Below, in pieces: positions 1 to 9,103 of a DNA stretch of 64,000 bases. The notes beneath the pieces are model-generated. The model was not told the DNA's origin, made no database searches, and was given only the letters and a program-made list of their open reading frames with translations. Position numbers and translations under genes: made by a program. Location: NCBI GenBank assembly GCA_002355495.1, contig AP017424.1, positions 4,467,501-4,531,500 on the forward strand. The letters run 5' to 3'. Each line of letters begins with the position of its first letter. Within the stretch, counting starts at the first letter, position 1. The stretch is from Streptomyces laurentii (lineage in GTDB: Bacteria; Actinomycetota; Actinomycetes; Streptomycetales; Streptomycetaceae).

Positions 1-34
1 TTCGCGCCCGGCTCCGCCCCCCGCAGGCCCCCGC

Positions 35-2569
35 TCACGCCTCCCGCAGCGCGTCCACGATCACCATCCGCCGCACCCGCCGGGCCGGCAGGACCGAGGC
101 CGCGATGCCCGTCACGACGGTGGCGGCGAGCAGGGCCAGGATCGTCAGGGCCGTACCGCCCGACGAGGCCAGGACGTCCAGCGGGGCGATCCGGCCGCCG
201 AGGACGGAGCGGGCGGCGAGGGTGCCGTAGACGACACCGAGCAGGGTGCCCGCGAGCGCGCCCGAGAGGGCGAGGAGTACGGACTCCAGAGTCAGCATGC
301 GGCGCAGCTGCCCGCCCACCAGCCCGATCGCCCGCAGCATCCCGAACTCGCGGGTCCGCTCCTCCACCGTCAGCGTCAGCGTCGCCGCCACGCCCAGCGC
401 GGCGATGGCCGTCGAGAAGCCGAGCAGCACGGTGACCACCATCATCAGCCGGTCCAGCATCGTGCGGACGAGCTTCGCGTCGGAGCCGGTGTCGGCGACG
501 CGGATGCCGGGGTACGCGGCGAGCGCGCGGTCCACCGCCGCCCGGGCCTCGTCGCGGCCGGTCCCGTCCGCCGGGTTGACCAGCACCGTCGCGAGCCGGG
601 CCGCGGTCGGCTCCGTACCTTCGTCGGAACCCGACGCCAGCCGGTCGAACGTCGCCCCCGTCACGTACAGCCCCGCGTCCGGGTACAGCTGCATGGGCAG
701 CATCTCCGCGCCCCGTACGGCCGTGAGGTCCGGCCCCGGGTTCCGCAGCGGCCCGAGCGCCTCCCCGTCCCGCAGCGCCCGCGCCTGCGGTACGCCGTCG
801 GCGCGCGGGTTGAGGCCCGCAGGGTCGGCCGTGGCGACGAGGGTGCGGTGTCCGTCGAGGGTGACGGTGGCGGTACGGACGGGGGTGACGGTCAGGTTCC
901 GCTCGGCGCGCAGCGCCGCGAGGGCCCCGGCCGGCACCGTCTCGTCGTCCGGGTCGAGGGCGAACACCGACGGCATCCGGTCCGCCAGCAGCTCCTCCAG
1001 GCCGCCCTTGGTGATCCCGATGGCCGTCACCGCCGACACGGCGACCGTCACGCCCACCAGCATCGCGGAGGCGGCGGCCGCGGTCCGGGCGCCGTTGGCG
1101 CGCAGCTGCTGCACCGACAGCCGGCCGACCGTGCCGAACGGGCGGCGCAGCGCGAGGCCGATCAGCCCGACGATCGGCGGCAGCAGGTGGCGCGCGTACC
1201 GCAGGACGGCGAAGAAGGTGAGGATCGCGCCAAGCGTCACCGCGAGCAGCGAGATCGCCGAGCCGCCGAACGCGCCGATCGCCAGCAGCCCCGCGCCCGC
1301 CACCAGCATCACGACGGAGACGGCCTCGCGCACCGCGCGCCGGCCCGGCTCGGGCAGGGTCGCGGCGCTGCCGGCGGCGAGGGCGGCGACCGGCGGTACG
1401 GCGGAGGCGGCGCGCGCCGGGCGGCGGACCGCCCACAGGGTGAGGAGGACGCCGAACAGTCCGCCGAGGAGGAACGTCCAGCGGCCCGGCATCAGCGAGA
1501 TCTCGACCGGGCCGAGGTCGGCGAGCCCGGCCAGGAGCGCCGTGCCGAGCGCGCAGGCGCCCGCGCCGGCCGCCAGTCCGGTGCCGGAGGCGAGTACGCC
1601 GAGGAGCAGGCCCTGGCGGCGGATGATCCGGCGGATCTGTTCGCGGTCGGCGCCGACGCAGCGCAACAGGGCGAGCTGGCGGGCGCGTTGGGCGAGGACG
1701 ACGGAGAAGGTGTTGGTGACGACCATCCGCGCCACGGCCATCGCGATGAGGACGAACGACAGCGCCGCCGTGAGCACCACCGCGTACATCGTCTTCCCGC
1801 TGCGCATGGCCTCCTCGACGGCCCGGGTGTGGGTACGGGCGGCGACGTCGTCGCCGAGCGCGCGCCGTACATCGGCCGCGACGTCGGACGCGTCGGCGCC
1901 GGGGCGCAGCGCGAGGTCGAGGTGGGTGGCGCGCAGGCCGGTGGCGTACGTGGCGGTGGCGGCCTCGGGGATGCCGAGGGCGGGCTGCGAGCCGAGGGTC
2001 TGGGAGGAGGCGGTGTCGAGCAGGCCGGTGAGGCGGACGCGGGCGGTGCCGCCGGTGGCGGTGGTGACCGTCACCGTGCCGCCGACGCGGGCGCCGACGC
2101 GGGCCGCGCTGTCCTCGTCGAGGGCGATCTCGCCCGCGCGTTCGGGCCAGGCGCCGGTGGCCAGGCGCTGCCAGCGCAGGGCGGGTTCGGCGGCGACGGA
2201 GGTGACGAGCGCGCGGTCGTCGAGGGGGCGGCCGGCGGGGGTGAGGACGTTGGCGTGGCCGACGAGGCGGGCGGCGACGGCCGCGACCCGCGGGACCTTC
2301 GCGGCCTTGGCGGCGGCGCCGGCCGGGAGGGCGGCACCGGGGGCGCCGCCCCGCGGGGCGACCTGGACGGGCGCGTCGCCGACGTCGATCGCCGCCGACT
2401 GCTCGTACGACTGGACGAGCGCGCCCGCGCCGCCGACGGACAGGACGAGGAACGCGACGCCCACGGCGACGGCGGCGCCGGTGAGGACGAGTCGGCGCAG
2501 CTGGGAGCGGAAGTCCTTGAGCGTGAAGGAGAGCAGTGAAGCGGAGCGGGTGGGCGGCATGGTCTCCAC
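35..2569 (-). CDS. FtsX-like ABC transporter permease
   Basis: The 844-residue protein has the layout of macrolide/lipoprotein-export type FtsX permeases: an N-terminal membrane segment (about residues 27-52), a large extracytoplasmic region, a cluster of hydrophobic segments in the middle (about 260-460), a second extracytoplasmic region and a C-terminal hydrophobic block (about 720-840). Two FtsX cores are therefore present. The family moves substrates out of, or to the outer face of, the membrane using a separate ATPase. No ATPase gene lies upstream of it on the same strand here, so the partner is probably to the left, outside the window. The reading frame begins with GTG at 2569; an ATG three codons in (2560), preceded by GGAG, may be the true start. 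Family assignment is firm, substrate unknown. Confidence 0.9.
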   Translation of the reverse strand: METMPPTRSASLLSFTLKDFRSQLRRLVLTGAAVAVGVAFLVLSVGGAGALVQSYEQSAAIDVGDAPVQVAPRGGAPGAALPAGAAAKAAKVPRVAAVAARLVGHANVLTPAGRPLDDRALVTSVAAEPALRWQRLATGAWPERAGEIALDEDSAARVGARVGGTVTVTTATGGTARVRLTGLLDTASSQTLGSQPALGIPEAATATYATGLRATHLDLALRPGADASDVAADVRRALGDDVAARTHTRAVEEAMRSGKTMYAVVLTAALSFVLIAMAVARMVVTNTFSVVLAQRARQLALLRCVGADREQIRRIIRRQGLLLGVLASGTGLAAGAGACALGTALLAGLADLGPVEISLMPGRWTFLLGGLFGVLLTLWAVRRPARAASAVPPVAALAAGSAATLPEPGRRAVREAVSVVMLVAGAGLLAIGAFGGSAISLLAVTLGAILTFFAVLRYARHLLPPIVGLIGLALRRPFGTVGRLSVQQLRANGARTAAAASAMLVGVTVAVSAVTAIGITKGGLEELLADRMPSVFALDPDDETVPAGALAALRAERNLTVTPVRTATVTLDGHRTLVATADPAGLNPRADGVPQARALRDGEALGPLRNPGPDLTAVRGAEMLPMQLYPDAGLYVTGATFDRLASGSDEGTEPTAARLATVLVNPADGTGRDEARAAVDRALAAYPGIRVADTGSDAKLVRTMLDRLMMVVTVLLGFSTAIAALGVAATLTLTVEERTREFGMLRAIGLVGGQLRRMLTLESVLLALSGALAGTLLGVVYGTLAARSVLGGRIAPLDVLASSGGTALTILALLAATVVTGIAASVLPARRVRRMVIVDALREA

Positions 2570-2880
2570 GCTAGGAGTGAGAGGCCCTCATACGCGGCCC
2601 TACCAGGCACGATTCCGGGTCATCCCGGAGTCGGCGGGTCAGGGACGGGGACGTACCTCTCGGGGATGACCCGGTGTACGACCCGGGGCGCGGGGCCGGG
2701 CGCGGGACCTGGAGTGGAGCCGGGTCCCGACCTGGTGGGTAGCCGGACGAGAGACCGGCGGGGAAGCCGGGTGCCGGGCCTGGAGCGGGGCCGGGTACGG
2801 GCTCGGACGCGGGGCCGCGCGGTGTGCGGGCGGGGTCCGGCCGGCGTAGTCCCACGTCCTCCCGCGGGCCCGAAAACTCA
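2570..2880. repeat. GC-rich intergenic stretch with an imperfect direct repeat
   Basis: About 400 bases separate the FtsX permease from the next gene. The 18-base segment at 2708-2725 recurs with two changes at 2779-2796 (shared core CCTGGAG-GG-GCCGGGT). Open frames here look like shadows with no family resemblance. Apart from this repeat and the operator/promoter at its right end I see nothing in the stretch. Confidence 0.4.
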
Positions 2881-2921
2881 AAGCAAGCACGCTTGATTGT
2901 TTCTGTGGTGGCTGCCATGCT
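2881..2921 (+). promoter_or_regulatory. Promoter with palindromic TetR-type operator over the -35 box
   Basis: The palindrome CAAGC-AC-GCTTG lies at 2885-2896. It overlaps TTGATT (2893-2898), which is followed after exactly 17 bases by CATGCT (2916-2921), a plausible sigma-70-type promoter for the operon starting at 2978. The same arrangement (GCTTGNTTGTTT, 17-base spacer, CANGNT) recurs at 14375-14403 before the enoyl-CoA hydratase/TetR operon. On the opposite strand that second site also shares AAGCAAGCACGC with this one. The repressor is inferred to be the TetR protein at 15337-15990. Confidence 0.65.
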
Positions 2922-2977
2922 CCTCACGCACGTCCGTGACCCGCCCGTCCCCGCCCCGACCCCGAGGGGAGCGCTCC

Positions 2978-3784
2978 GTGTCCGACCCTGCCGCCGTACT
3001 CGACGACCTGCGTGCCGAGAGTGAGGAAGTCGACGCACTCGTACGGGAGTCGAGCGAGGAACAGTGGGCGCTGCCCACGCCCGCGCCGCGCTGGACGGTC
3101 GCGCATCAGATCGCCCACCTCGCCTGGACGGACAACGCCGCGCTGCTCGCGGCGACCGACCCGGAGGCGTTCGCGGGGGAGGTGGCGAAGGCCGCCGCGG
3201 CGCCCGACCGGTTCGTCGACGACGGCGCCGAGGAGGGCGCGGCGCTGCCGCCCGCCGAACTGCTCGCCCGCTGGCGGGCCGGCCGCGAGGAGCTCCACCG
3301 GGTGCTGCGCGAGGCGCCGCCCGGCACTCGATTCCCCTGGTACGGGCCCGCCATGAGCGCCGTCTCGCTCGCGACGGCGCGGCTCATGGAGACCTGGGCG
3401 CACGGGCAGGACCTGGCCGACGCCCTCGGGGTCGTCCGCGTGCCGACGGCCCGGCTGCGGCACGTGGCGTGGATCGGACTGCGCTCCCGCGACTACGCGT
3501 ACCACGTGCGCGGCCTCACCCCGCCCGCCGAGCCCTTCCGGCTCGAACTCGCCTCTCCCAGCGGGGAGATGTGGATGTACGGCCCCGAGGACGCGCCGCA
3601 GGCCGTCACCGGACCGGCCCTCGACTTCTGCCTTCTCGTCACCCAGCGCGTCCACCGCGCCGACACCGCGCTCGTCGCGCGCGGTGCCGACGCCGAGCGG
3701 TGGCTGGGCATCGCGCAGGCGTTCGCGGGCCCGGCCGGACCGGGGCGGGCACCTCGCGAGACCGGCGCGGAGGGGGAGGCGTGA
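2978..3784 (+). CDS. TIGR03084-type metal-binding protein (DinB/MDMPI-like fold)
   Basis: This 268-residue protein resembles the mycothiol-dependent maleylpyruvate isomerase N-terminal fold. It has an early His-x3-His (about residues 43 and 47, in AHQIAH) and a later METWAHGQDLADALG segment, which together suggest the usual three-histidine metal site. The family is commonly found in actinobacterial acyl-CoA carboxylase operons, but its reaction is not established. I chose the GTG at 2978 because CGAGGGGAGCG precedes it; an in-frame ATG at 2897 lies inside the promoter region. It is the first gene of a five-gene operon and overlaps the next gene by four bases (GTGA). Confidence 0.85.
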   Translation: MSDPAAVLDDLRAESEEVDALVRESSEEQWALPTPAPRWTVAHQIAHLAWTDNAALLAATDPEAFAGEVAKAAAAPDRFVDDGAEEGAALPPAELLARWRAGREELHRVLREAPPGTRFPWYGPAMSAVSLATARLMETWAHGQDLADALGVVRVPTARLRHVAWIGLRSRDYAYHVRGLTPPAEPFRLELASPSGEMWMYGPEDAPQAVTGPALDFCLLVTQRVHRADTALVARGADAERWLGIAQAFAGPAGPGRAPRETGAEGEA

Positions 3785-5520
3785 TCCTGCGGGTCGGCAA
3801 CGCCTCCGGCTTCTACGGCGACCGCTTCGACGCCGTCCGCGAGATGCTGACCGGCGGCGAACTCGACGTCCTCACCGGCGATTACCTCGCCGAACTGACC
3901 ATGCTCATCCTCGGCCGCGACCTCCTCAAGGACCCCGCGGCCGGATACGCCAAGACCTTCCTGCGCCAGATGGAGGAGGGGCTCGGGCTCGCCCACGAGC
4001 GCGGTGTGAAGATCGTCGCCAACGCCGGCGGACTCAACCCGGCCGGTCTCGCCGACGCCCTGCGCGCGCTGGCCGAACGGCTCGGTGTCCCGGTCCGCGT
4101 CGCCCACGTCGAGGGCGACCGACTCCCGCCCCGGCTTGGGGTGTTGGCGGCGAACGCCTACCTCGGCGGCGGCGGGATCGCGGCCTGTCTCGCCGCCGGT
4201 GCCGATGTCGTCGTGACCGGCCGGGTCACGGACGCCGCGCTCGTCACCGGGCCCGCGCAGTGGTTCTTCGGCTGGCGGCCGGACGACCCGGACTGGCACG
4301 ACAAGATGGCGGGCGCGGTCGTCGCCGGCCACGTCCTGGAATGCGGCACCCAGGCCACCGGCGGCAACTACGCCTTCTTCACCGAGCACGGCGCGGACGG
4401 TCCGGAGGGCCTGGGCGGCCCGGACGGCCCGGACGGCCCGTACCGCCTCCGCCGCCCCGGCTTCCCGCTCGCCGAACTCCACGCCGACGGCACGGCCGTC
4501 ATCACCAAGCACCCCGGTACCGGCGGCTTCGTCGACACCGGCACCGTCACCGCCCAGCTGCTGTACGAGACGGCCGGCGCCCGCTACGCCGGCCCCGACG
4601 TGACCGCCCGGCTCGACACCGTACGGCTCACCCAGGACGGGCCGGACCGGGTACGGATCGACGGGGTACGGGGCGAGGCGCCGCCGCCCACGCTCAAGGC
4701 GGGCCTGTGCCGGCTCGGCGGCTTCCGCAACGAGGTCGTCTTCGTGCTCACCGGCCTCGATATCGAGGCGAAGGCCGCGCTCGTCCGCGCCCAGGTCGAG
4801 GACGCCCTCGGGAAATCCCGTCCCCAGCAGGTGAGTTGGGAGCTGGTGCGCACCGACCGTCCCGACGCGCCGACCGAGGAGACCGCCAGCGCGCTGCTCC
4901 GCCTCGTCGTGCGCGACCAGGACCGGGAGGCCGTCGGCCGGGCCGTCACCGGCGCCGCGATCGAGCCGGCCCTCGCGAGCTACCCGGGCTTCCACGTCAC
5001 CGCCCCGCCCGGCCGGGGTGCCCCCTACGGGGTCTTCGAGTCGGCGTACGTCCCGGCCGGCGAGGTCGCGCACACGGCCGTGCTGCCCGACGGGACCCGC
5101 GTCCCCGTCCCCGTACCGGAGCGCACCCGGCCCCTGGAACCCGTACCGGAACCGCCGCTGCCCGAGCCCCCGCCCGTCCCCGCCGGTCCGGTGCGCCGGG
5201 CGCCGCTCGGCCGGGTCGCCGGGGCGCGCAGCGGCGACAAGGGCGGTGACGCGAACGTCGGGGTCTGGGTCCGCGGCGAACCGGCCTGGCGCTGGCTCGT
5301 CCACACCCTCACCGTCGACCGCTTCCGCGCCCTGCTGCCCGAGACGTCCGAACTCCCGGTGGAACGCCATGTGCTGCCGCGTCTGCGGGCGCTGAACTTC
5401 ACCGTGACCGGCCTCCTCGGCGAAGGCGTCGCCTCCCAGGCCCGCTTCGACCCGCAGGCCAAGGCCCTCGGCGAATGGCTGCGCTCCCGCCGTCTCGACA
5501 TCCCGGAGGAACTGCTGTGA
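3781..5520 (+). CDS. AtuA-family acyclic terpene utilisation protein (DUF1446)
   Basis: The 579-residue protein starts with the typical VILRVGNASGFYGDR glycine-rich segment and has the two-part architecture of AtuA proteins: a large N-terminal DUF1446 domain (to about residue 440) and a smaller C-terminal AtuA-like domain (about 475-579, beginning near RVAGARSGDKGGDANV). AtuA is required for growth on citronellol/geraniol in Pseudomonas, but its chemistry is unknown. Here it sits directly before a methylcrotonyl/geranyl-type carboxylase, which fits the family's usual context. GTG start at 3781 overlaps the previous stop. Residues encoded at 4405-4440 are a low-complexity GPDGPDGP insertion made of 9-base repeats. 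Confidence 0.9.
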   Translation: MILRVGNASGFYGDRFDAVREMLTGGELDVLTGDYLAELTMLILGRDLLKDPAAGYAKTFLRQMEEGLGLAHERGVKIVANAGGLNPAGLADALRALAERLGVPVRVAHVEGDRLPPRLGVLAANAYLGGGGIAACLAAGADVVVTGRVTDAALVTGPAQWFFGWRPDDPDWHDKMAGAVVAGHVLECGTQATGGNYAFFTEHGADGPEGLGGPDGPDGPYRLRRPGFPLAELHADGTAVITKHPGTGGFVDTGTVTAQLLYETAGARYAGPDVTARLDTVRLTQDGPDRVRIDGVRGEAPPPTLKAGLCRLGGFRNEVVFVLTGLDIEAKAALVRAQVEDALGKSRPQQVSWELVRTDRPDAPTEETASALLRLVVRDQDREAVGRAVTGAAIEPALASYPGFHVTAPPGRGAPYGVFESAYVPAGEVAHTAVLPDGTRVPVPVPERTRPLEPVPEPPLPEPPPVPAGPVRRAPLGRVAGARSGDKGGDANVGVWVRGEPAWRWLVHTLTVDRFRALLPETSELPVERHVLPRLRALNFTVTGLLGEGVASQARFDPQAKALGEWLRSRRLDIPEELL

Positions 5521-7121
5521 CCGTCCTCGCCTCCGCCCTCGACACCGGCGGACCGGACTATACGAGCAACCGTTCGGCCATGCTCGACAAGATCGACGCG
5601 CTCGACGCCGAGCACGCGAAGGCGCTCGCGGGCGGCGGCGAGAAGTACGTCGCCCGGCATCGCAAGCGCGGCAAGCTGCTCGCCCGCGAGCGCATCGGAC
5701 TCCTCGTCGACCCCGACACCCCCTTCCTGGAACTGTCCCCGCTCGCCGCCTGGGGCAGCGACCATGCCGTAGGGGCGTCCCTGGTCACCGGCATCGGGGT
5801 GATCGAGGGCGTCGAGTGCCTGATCACCGCCAACGACCCGACCGTGCGCGGCGGCGCCTCCAACCCCTGGACGCTGAAGAAGGCCCTGCGTGCCAACGAG
5901 ATCGCGTACGCCAACCGCCTCCCCGTCGTCTCGCTCGTCGAGTCCGGCGGCGCCGATCTGCCCTCGCAGAAGGAGATCTTCATCCCCGGCGGGGCGCTCT
6001 TCCGCGACCTCACCCGGCTGTCCGCCGCGGGAATCCCGACGGTCGCGGTCGTCTTCGGCAACTCGACGGCCGGCGGCGCGTACGTCCCCGGCATGTCCGA
6101 CCACACCGTGATGATCAAGGAGCGGTCGAAGGTCTTCCTCGGCGGGCCGCCGCTCGTCAAGATGGCGACGGGGGAGGAGAGCGACGACGAGTCGCTCGGC
6201 GGCGCCGAGATGCACGCCCGCGTCTCCGGGCTCGCCGACCACTACGCCGTCGACGAGCACGACGCGCTGCGCCAGGCCCGCCGGATCGTCGCCCGCCTCA
6301 ACCACCGCAAGGCGCACCCGGATCCGGACCCGCTCGCCGTGCTGCCGCCGAAGTACGACGCGGACGAACTCCTCGGCATCGTGCCCGGCGACCTCAAGAC
6401 CCCCTTCGACCCGCGCGAGGTGATCGCGCGGATCGTCGACGGCTCGGACTTCGACGAGTTCAAGCCGCTGTACGGGACGAGCCTGGTCACCGGCTGGGCG
6501 CGGCTGCACGGCTACCCGGTGGGCGTCCTCGCCAACGCGCAGGGCGTGCTCTTCTCCGCCGAGTCGCAGAAGGCCGCCCAGTTCATCCAGCTCGCCAACC
6601 AGCGCGACATCCCGCTGGTCTTCCTGCACAACACCACCGGCTACATGGTCGGCAAGGAGTACGAGCAGGGCGGCATCATCAAGCACGGCGCGATGATGAT
6701 CAACGCGGTGTCGAACTCGCGCGTCCCGCATCTGTCCGTCCTGATGGGCGCCTCGTACGGGGCCGGGCACTACGGGATGTGCGGCCGGGCGTACGACCCG
6801 CGCTTCCTCTTCGCCTGGCCGAGCGCCAAGTCCGCCGTCATGGGGCCGCAACAGCTGGCCGGCGTGCTGTCGATCGTCGCGCGGGCGAGCGCGGCGGCGA
6901 AGGGGCAGCCGTACGACGACGAGGCGGACGCCGGACTGCGCGCGATGGTCGAGGCGCAGATCGAGAGCGAATCGCTGCCGATGTTCCTGTCCGGGCGGCT
7001 GTACGACGACGGGGTCGTCGACCCGCGCGACACCCGTACCGTCCTCGGGCTCTGCCTGTCCGCGATCCACACGGCACCGGTCGAGGGCGCGCGCGGCGGC
7101 TTCGGCGTCTTCCGAATGTGA
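5517..7121 (+). CDS. Acyl-CoA carboxylase carboxyltransferase (beta) subunit, MCC-like
   Basis: At 534 residues this matches the length of methylcrotonyl-CoA carboxylase beta subunits. The two crotonase-fold halves are visible. The N-terminal half contains the oxyanion/acyl-CoA region (VFGNSTAGGAYVPGMSDHTVM). The C-terminal half contains HNTTGYMVGKEYEQGGIIKHGAMM and MGASYGAGHYGMCGRAYDPRF, the biotin-binding side. It transfers CO2 from carboxybiotin on the next gene's product to an acyl-CoA, likely methylcrotonyl-CoA, geranyl-CoA or a related branched enoyl-CoA; sequence alone does not separate these. The GTG start at 5517 overlaps the AtuA stop. Confidence 0.92.
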   Translation: MTVLASALDTGGPDYTSNRSAMLDKIDALDAEHAKALAGGGEKYVARHRKRGKLLARERIGLLVDPDTPFLELSPLAAWGSDHAVGASLVTGIGVIEGVECLITANDPTVRGGASNPWTLKKALRANEIAYANRLPVVSLVESGGADLPSQKEIFIPGGALFRDLTRLSAAGIPTVAVVFGNSTAGGAYVPGMSDHTVMIKERSKVFLGGPPLVKMATGEESDDESLGGAEMHARVSGLADHYAVDEHDALRQARRIVARLNHRKAHPDPDPLAVLPPKYDADELLGIVPGDLKTPFDPREVIARIVDGSDFDEFKPLYGTSLVTGWARLHGYPVGVLANAQGVLFSAESQKAAQFIQLANQRDIPLVFLHNTTGYMVGKEYEQGGIIKHGAMMINAVSNSRVPHLSVLMGASYGAGHYGMCGRAYDPRFLFAWPSAKSAVMGPQQLAGVLSIVARASAAAKGQPYDDEADAGLRAMVEAQIESESLPMFLSGRLYDDGVVDPRDTRTVLGLCLSAIHTAPVEGARGGFGVFRM

Positions 7122-7132
7122 GGCATCCCGAC

Positions 7133-9103
7133 ATGTTGTCGACTCTTCTCGTGGCCAACCGGGGCGAGATCGCCTGCCGGATCTTCCGTACCTGCCGTGA
7201 CCTGGGCATCGCGACCGTCGCCGTGTACTCCGACGCGGACGCCGACGCCCTGCACGTACGGGAGGCGGACACGGCGGTACGGCTGCCGGGCGCGGCCCCC
7301 GCGGACACCTATCTGCGCGGCGACCTGATCGTGAAGGCCGCGCTGGCGGCCGGGGCCGACGCCGTCCACCCCGGCTACGGCTTCCTCTCCGAGAACCCCG
7401 GCTTCGCGCGCGCCGTCACCGACGCCGGACTGGTGTGGATCGGCCCGCCGCCGGCCGCGATCGAGGCCATGGCGTCCAAGACCCGTGCCAAGGAACTCCT
7501 CGGCGTGCCGCCGCTCGCCGCCGCCGACGTCACCGCCGACGACCTGCCCGTCCTGGTGAAGGCGGCGGCGGGCGGCGGCGGCCGGGGCATGCGTGTCGTA
7601 CGGCACAGGGCCGACCTGGACGGCGAGTTGAAGGCCGCGTCGGCGGAGGCACTGAGCGCGTTCGGGGACGGCGAGGTCTTCGTCGAGCCGTACGTCGAGA
7701 ACGGCCGCCACGTCGAGGTGCAGATCCTGGCCGACACCCATGGCACCGTCTGGACCCTCGGCACCCGCGACTGCTCACTCCAGCGCCGCCACCAGAAGGT
7801 GATCGAGGAATCCCCGGCGCCCGGTCTGCCGCCCGGACTCGTCGCCTCGCTGTACGAGCGGTCGGCGGCGGCCGCGAAGGCCGTCGGGTACACCGGCGCG
7901 GGCACGGTCGAGTTCCTGGTCGCCGGCGGCCGCGCGCACTTCCTGGAGATGAACACCCGCCTCCAGGTCGAACACCCGGTCACCGAGGCCGTGTTCGGTA
8001 TCGACCTCGTCGCCCTCCAGATCGCCGTCGCCGAGGGCGACGCGCTGCCGCCCGATCCGCCGGAGCCGTCCGGGCACGCCATCGAGGCCCGCCTGTACGC
8101 GGAGGACCCGGCCGCCCGCTGGGCCCCGCAGGCCGGCCGGCTGCACACCTTCGAGCTGCCCGGCCTGGGCCTGTCCGGCTCCGGGCTGCCCGGCTCCGGC
8201 TCGGCCGGCTCCGGTCTGCCCGGCGGACCGGGCCTCAGGGTCGATACCGGTTACGTCTCCGGCGACACCGTCGGCGTGCACTACGACGCCATGCTCGCCA
8301 AGGTCGTCGCCCACGCCCCGACCCGCGCCGCGGCCGCCCGCCTGCTCGCCCGCGGCCTTGAACGCGCCCGTATCCACGGCCCGTCGACCAACCGCGACCT
8401 GCTGGTCGCCTCCCTCCGCCACCCCGGCTTCACCGAACCGGCCCGCCTCGGCACCGACTTCTACGCCGAACACCTGGACGTCCTGACGGTCCCGCCGCCG
8501 GGCGAGGAGTACGCGGCGGTCGCGGCCGCCCTCGCCGACGCCGCCGTCAACCCATCTCGTTTCGGGGGAGGTTGGCGCAACGTACGGTCGCAGGACGAGC
8601 GCCGGGCGTACACCGGACTCGCCCGCACGGGCGACGGCGGTCACGAGGTCGCGTACCGCCCGACCCGCGCCGGCGGCTATCAGGTGACCAGCCCTCCCGG
8701 AGTGCGTGCCGTCGCCGTCGCGGCCGACCGCGTCAGCCTCGAAGCCGGCGGAATCGTCCGGCACTTCTCGATCGCCCGCCACGACGGGACCGTGTACGCC
8801 GGACCGCACCGCCTTACCCCCGTACCCCGCTTCCCCGACCCCGACGACCAGCGGGAGCCCGGCTCCCTGCTGGCCCCCATGCCCGGCACCGTCGTCCGCG
8901 TCGCCGACGGCCTGGCCGTCGGCGGCCGGGTCGAGGCCGGGCAGCCCCTGCTGTGGCTGGAGGCCATGAAGATGGAACACCGGGTCACCGCGCCCGCCTC
9001 CGGCACGCTCACCGCGCTCCACGCCGCCCCCGGCCGCCAGGTCGAGGTCGGTGCCCTGCTCGCCGTCGTATCGACCGATGCACAGGAGGAACCGTCCGCA
9101 TGA
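7133..9103 (+). CDS. Biotin carboxylase / biotin carboxyl carrier (alpha) subunit
   Basis: The 656-residue alpha subunit has an N-terminal biotin carboxylase domain (LLVANRGEIACRIFRTC at the start; ATP-grasp loop KAAAGGGGRGMRVV; catalytic regions RDCSLQRRHQKVIEE and EMNTRLQVEHPVTE). It ends in a BCCP domain with the biotinylated lysine in EAMKMEH (about residue 612). It carboxylates biotin with ATP and bicarbonate and pairs with the beta subunit just upstream. A Gly/Ser/Leu/Pro-rich low-complexity insertion is encoded at about 8158-8235, inside the biotin carboxylase C-terminal region. The ATG at 7133 lies 11 bases after the beta-subunit stop. The next gene overlaps by four bases. Confidence 0.93.
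   Translation: MLSTLLVANRGEIACRIFRTCRDLGIATVAVYSDADADALHVREADTAVRLPGAAPADTYLRGDLIVKAALAAGADAVHPGYGFLSENPGFARAVTDAGLVWIGPPPAAIEAMASKTRAKELLGVPPLAAADVTADDLPVLVKAAAGGGGRGMRVVRHRADLDGELKAASAEALSAFGDGEVFVEPYVENGRHVEVQILADTHGTVWTLGTRDCSLQRRHQKVIEESPAPGLPPGLVASLYERSAAAAKAVGYTGAGTVEFLVAGGRAHFLEMNTRLQVEHPVTEAVFGIDLVALQIAVAEGDALPPDPPEPSGHAIEARLYAEDPAARWAPQAGRLHTFELPGLGLSGSGLPGSGSAGSGLPGGPGLRVDTGYVSGDTVGVHYDAMLAKVVAHAPTRAAAARLLARGLERARIHGPSTNRDLLVASLRHPGFTEPARLGTDFYAEHLDVLTVPPPGEEYAAVAAALADAAVNPSRFGGGWRNVRSQDERRAYTGLARTGDGGHEVAYRPTRAGGYQVTSPPGVRAVAVAADRVSLEAGGIVRHFSIARHDGTVYAGPHRLTPVPRFPDPDDQREPGSLLAPMPGTVVRVADGLAVGGRVEAGQPLLWLEAMKMEHRVTAPASGTLTALHAAPGRQVEVGALLAVVSTDAQEEPSA

Noticed and set aside
246..2669. 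807-residue plus-strand open frame antisense to the FtsX permease gene
   Set aside because: Composition is Ser/Arg/Ala/Thr-rich with no family features; the antisense frame encodes a clear permease. It is a GC-bias shadow.
2881..2902. KstR2-type steroid-regulon site
   Set aside because: The CAAG and CTTG half-sites are separated by four bases instead of two, and the adjacent genes are not steroid-ring genes.
3493..5370. 625-residue minus-strand frame antisense to the AtuA-family gene
   Set aside because: Gly/Val/Glu/Arg-rich shadow without domains; the plus strand has an intact coupled operon.
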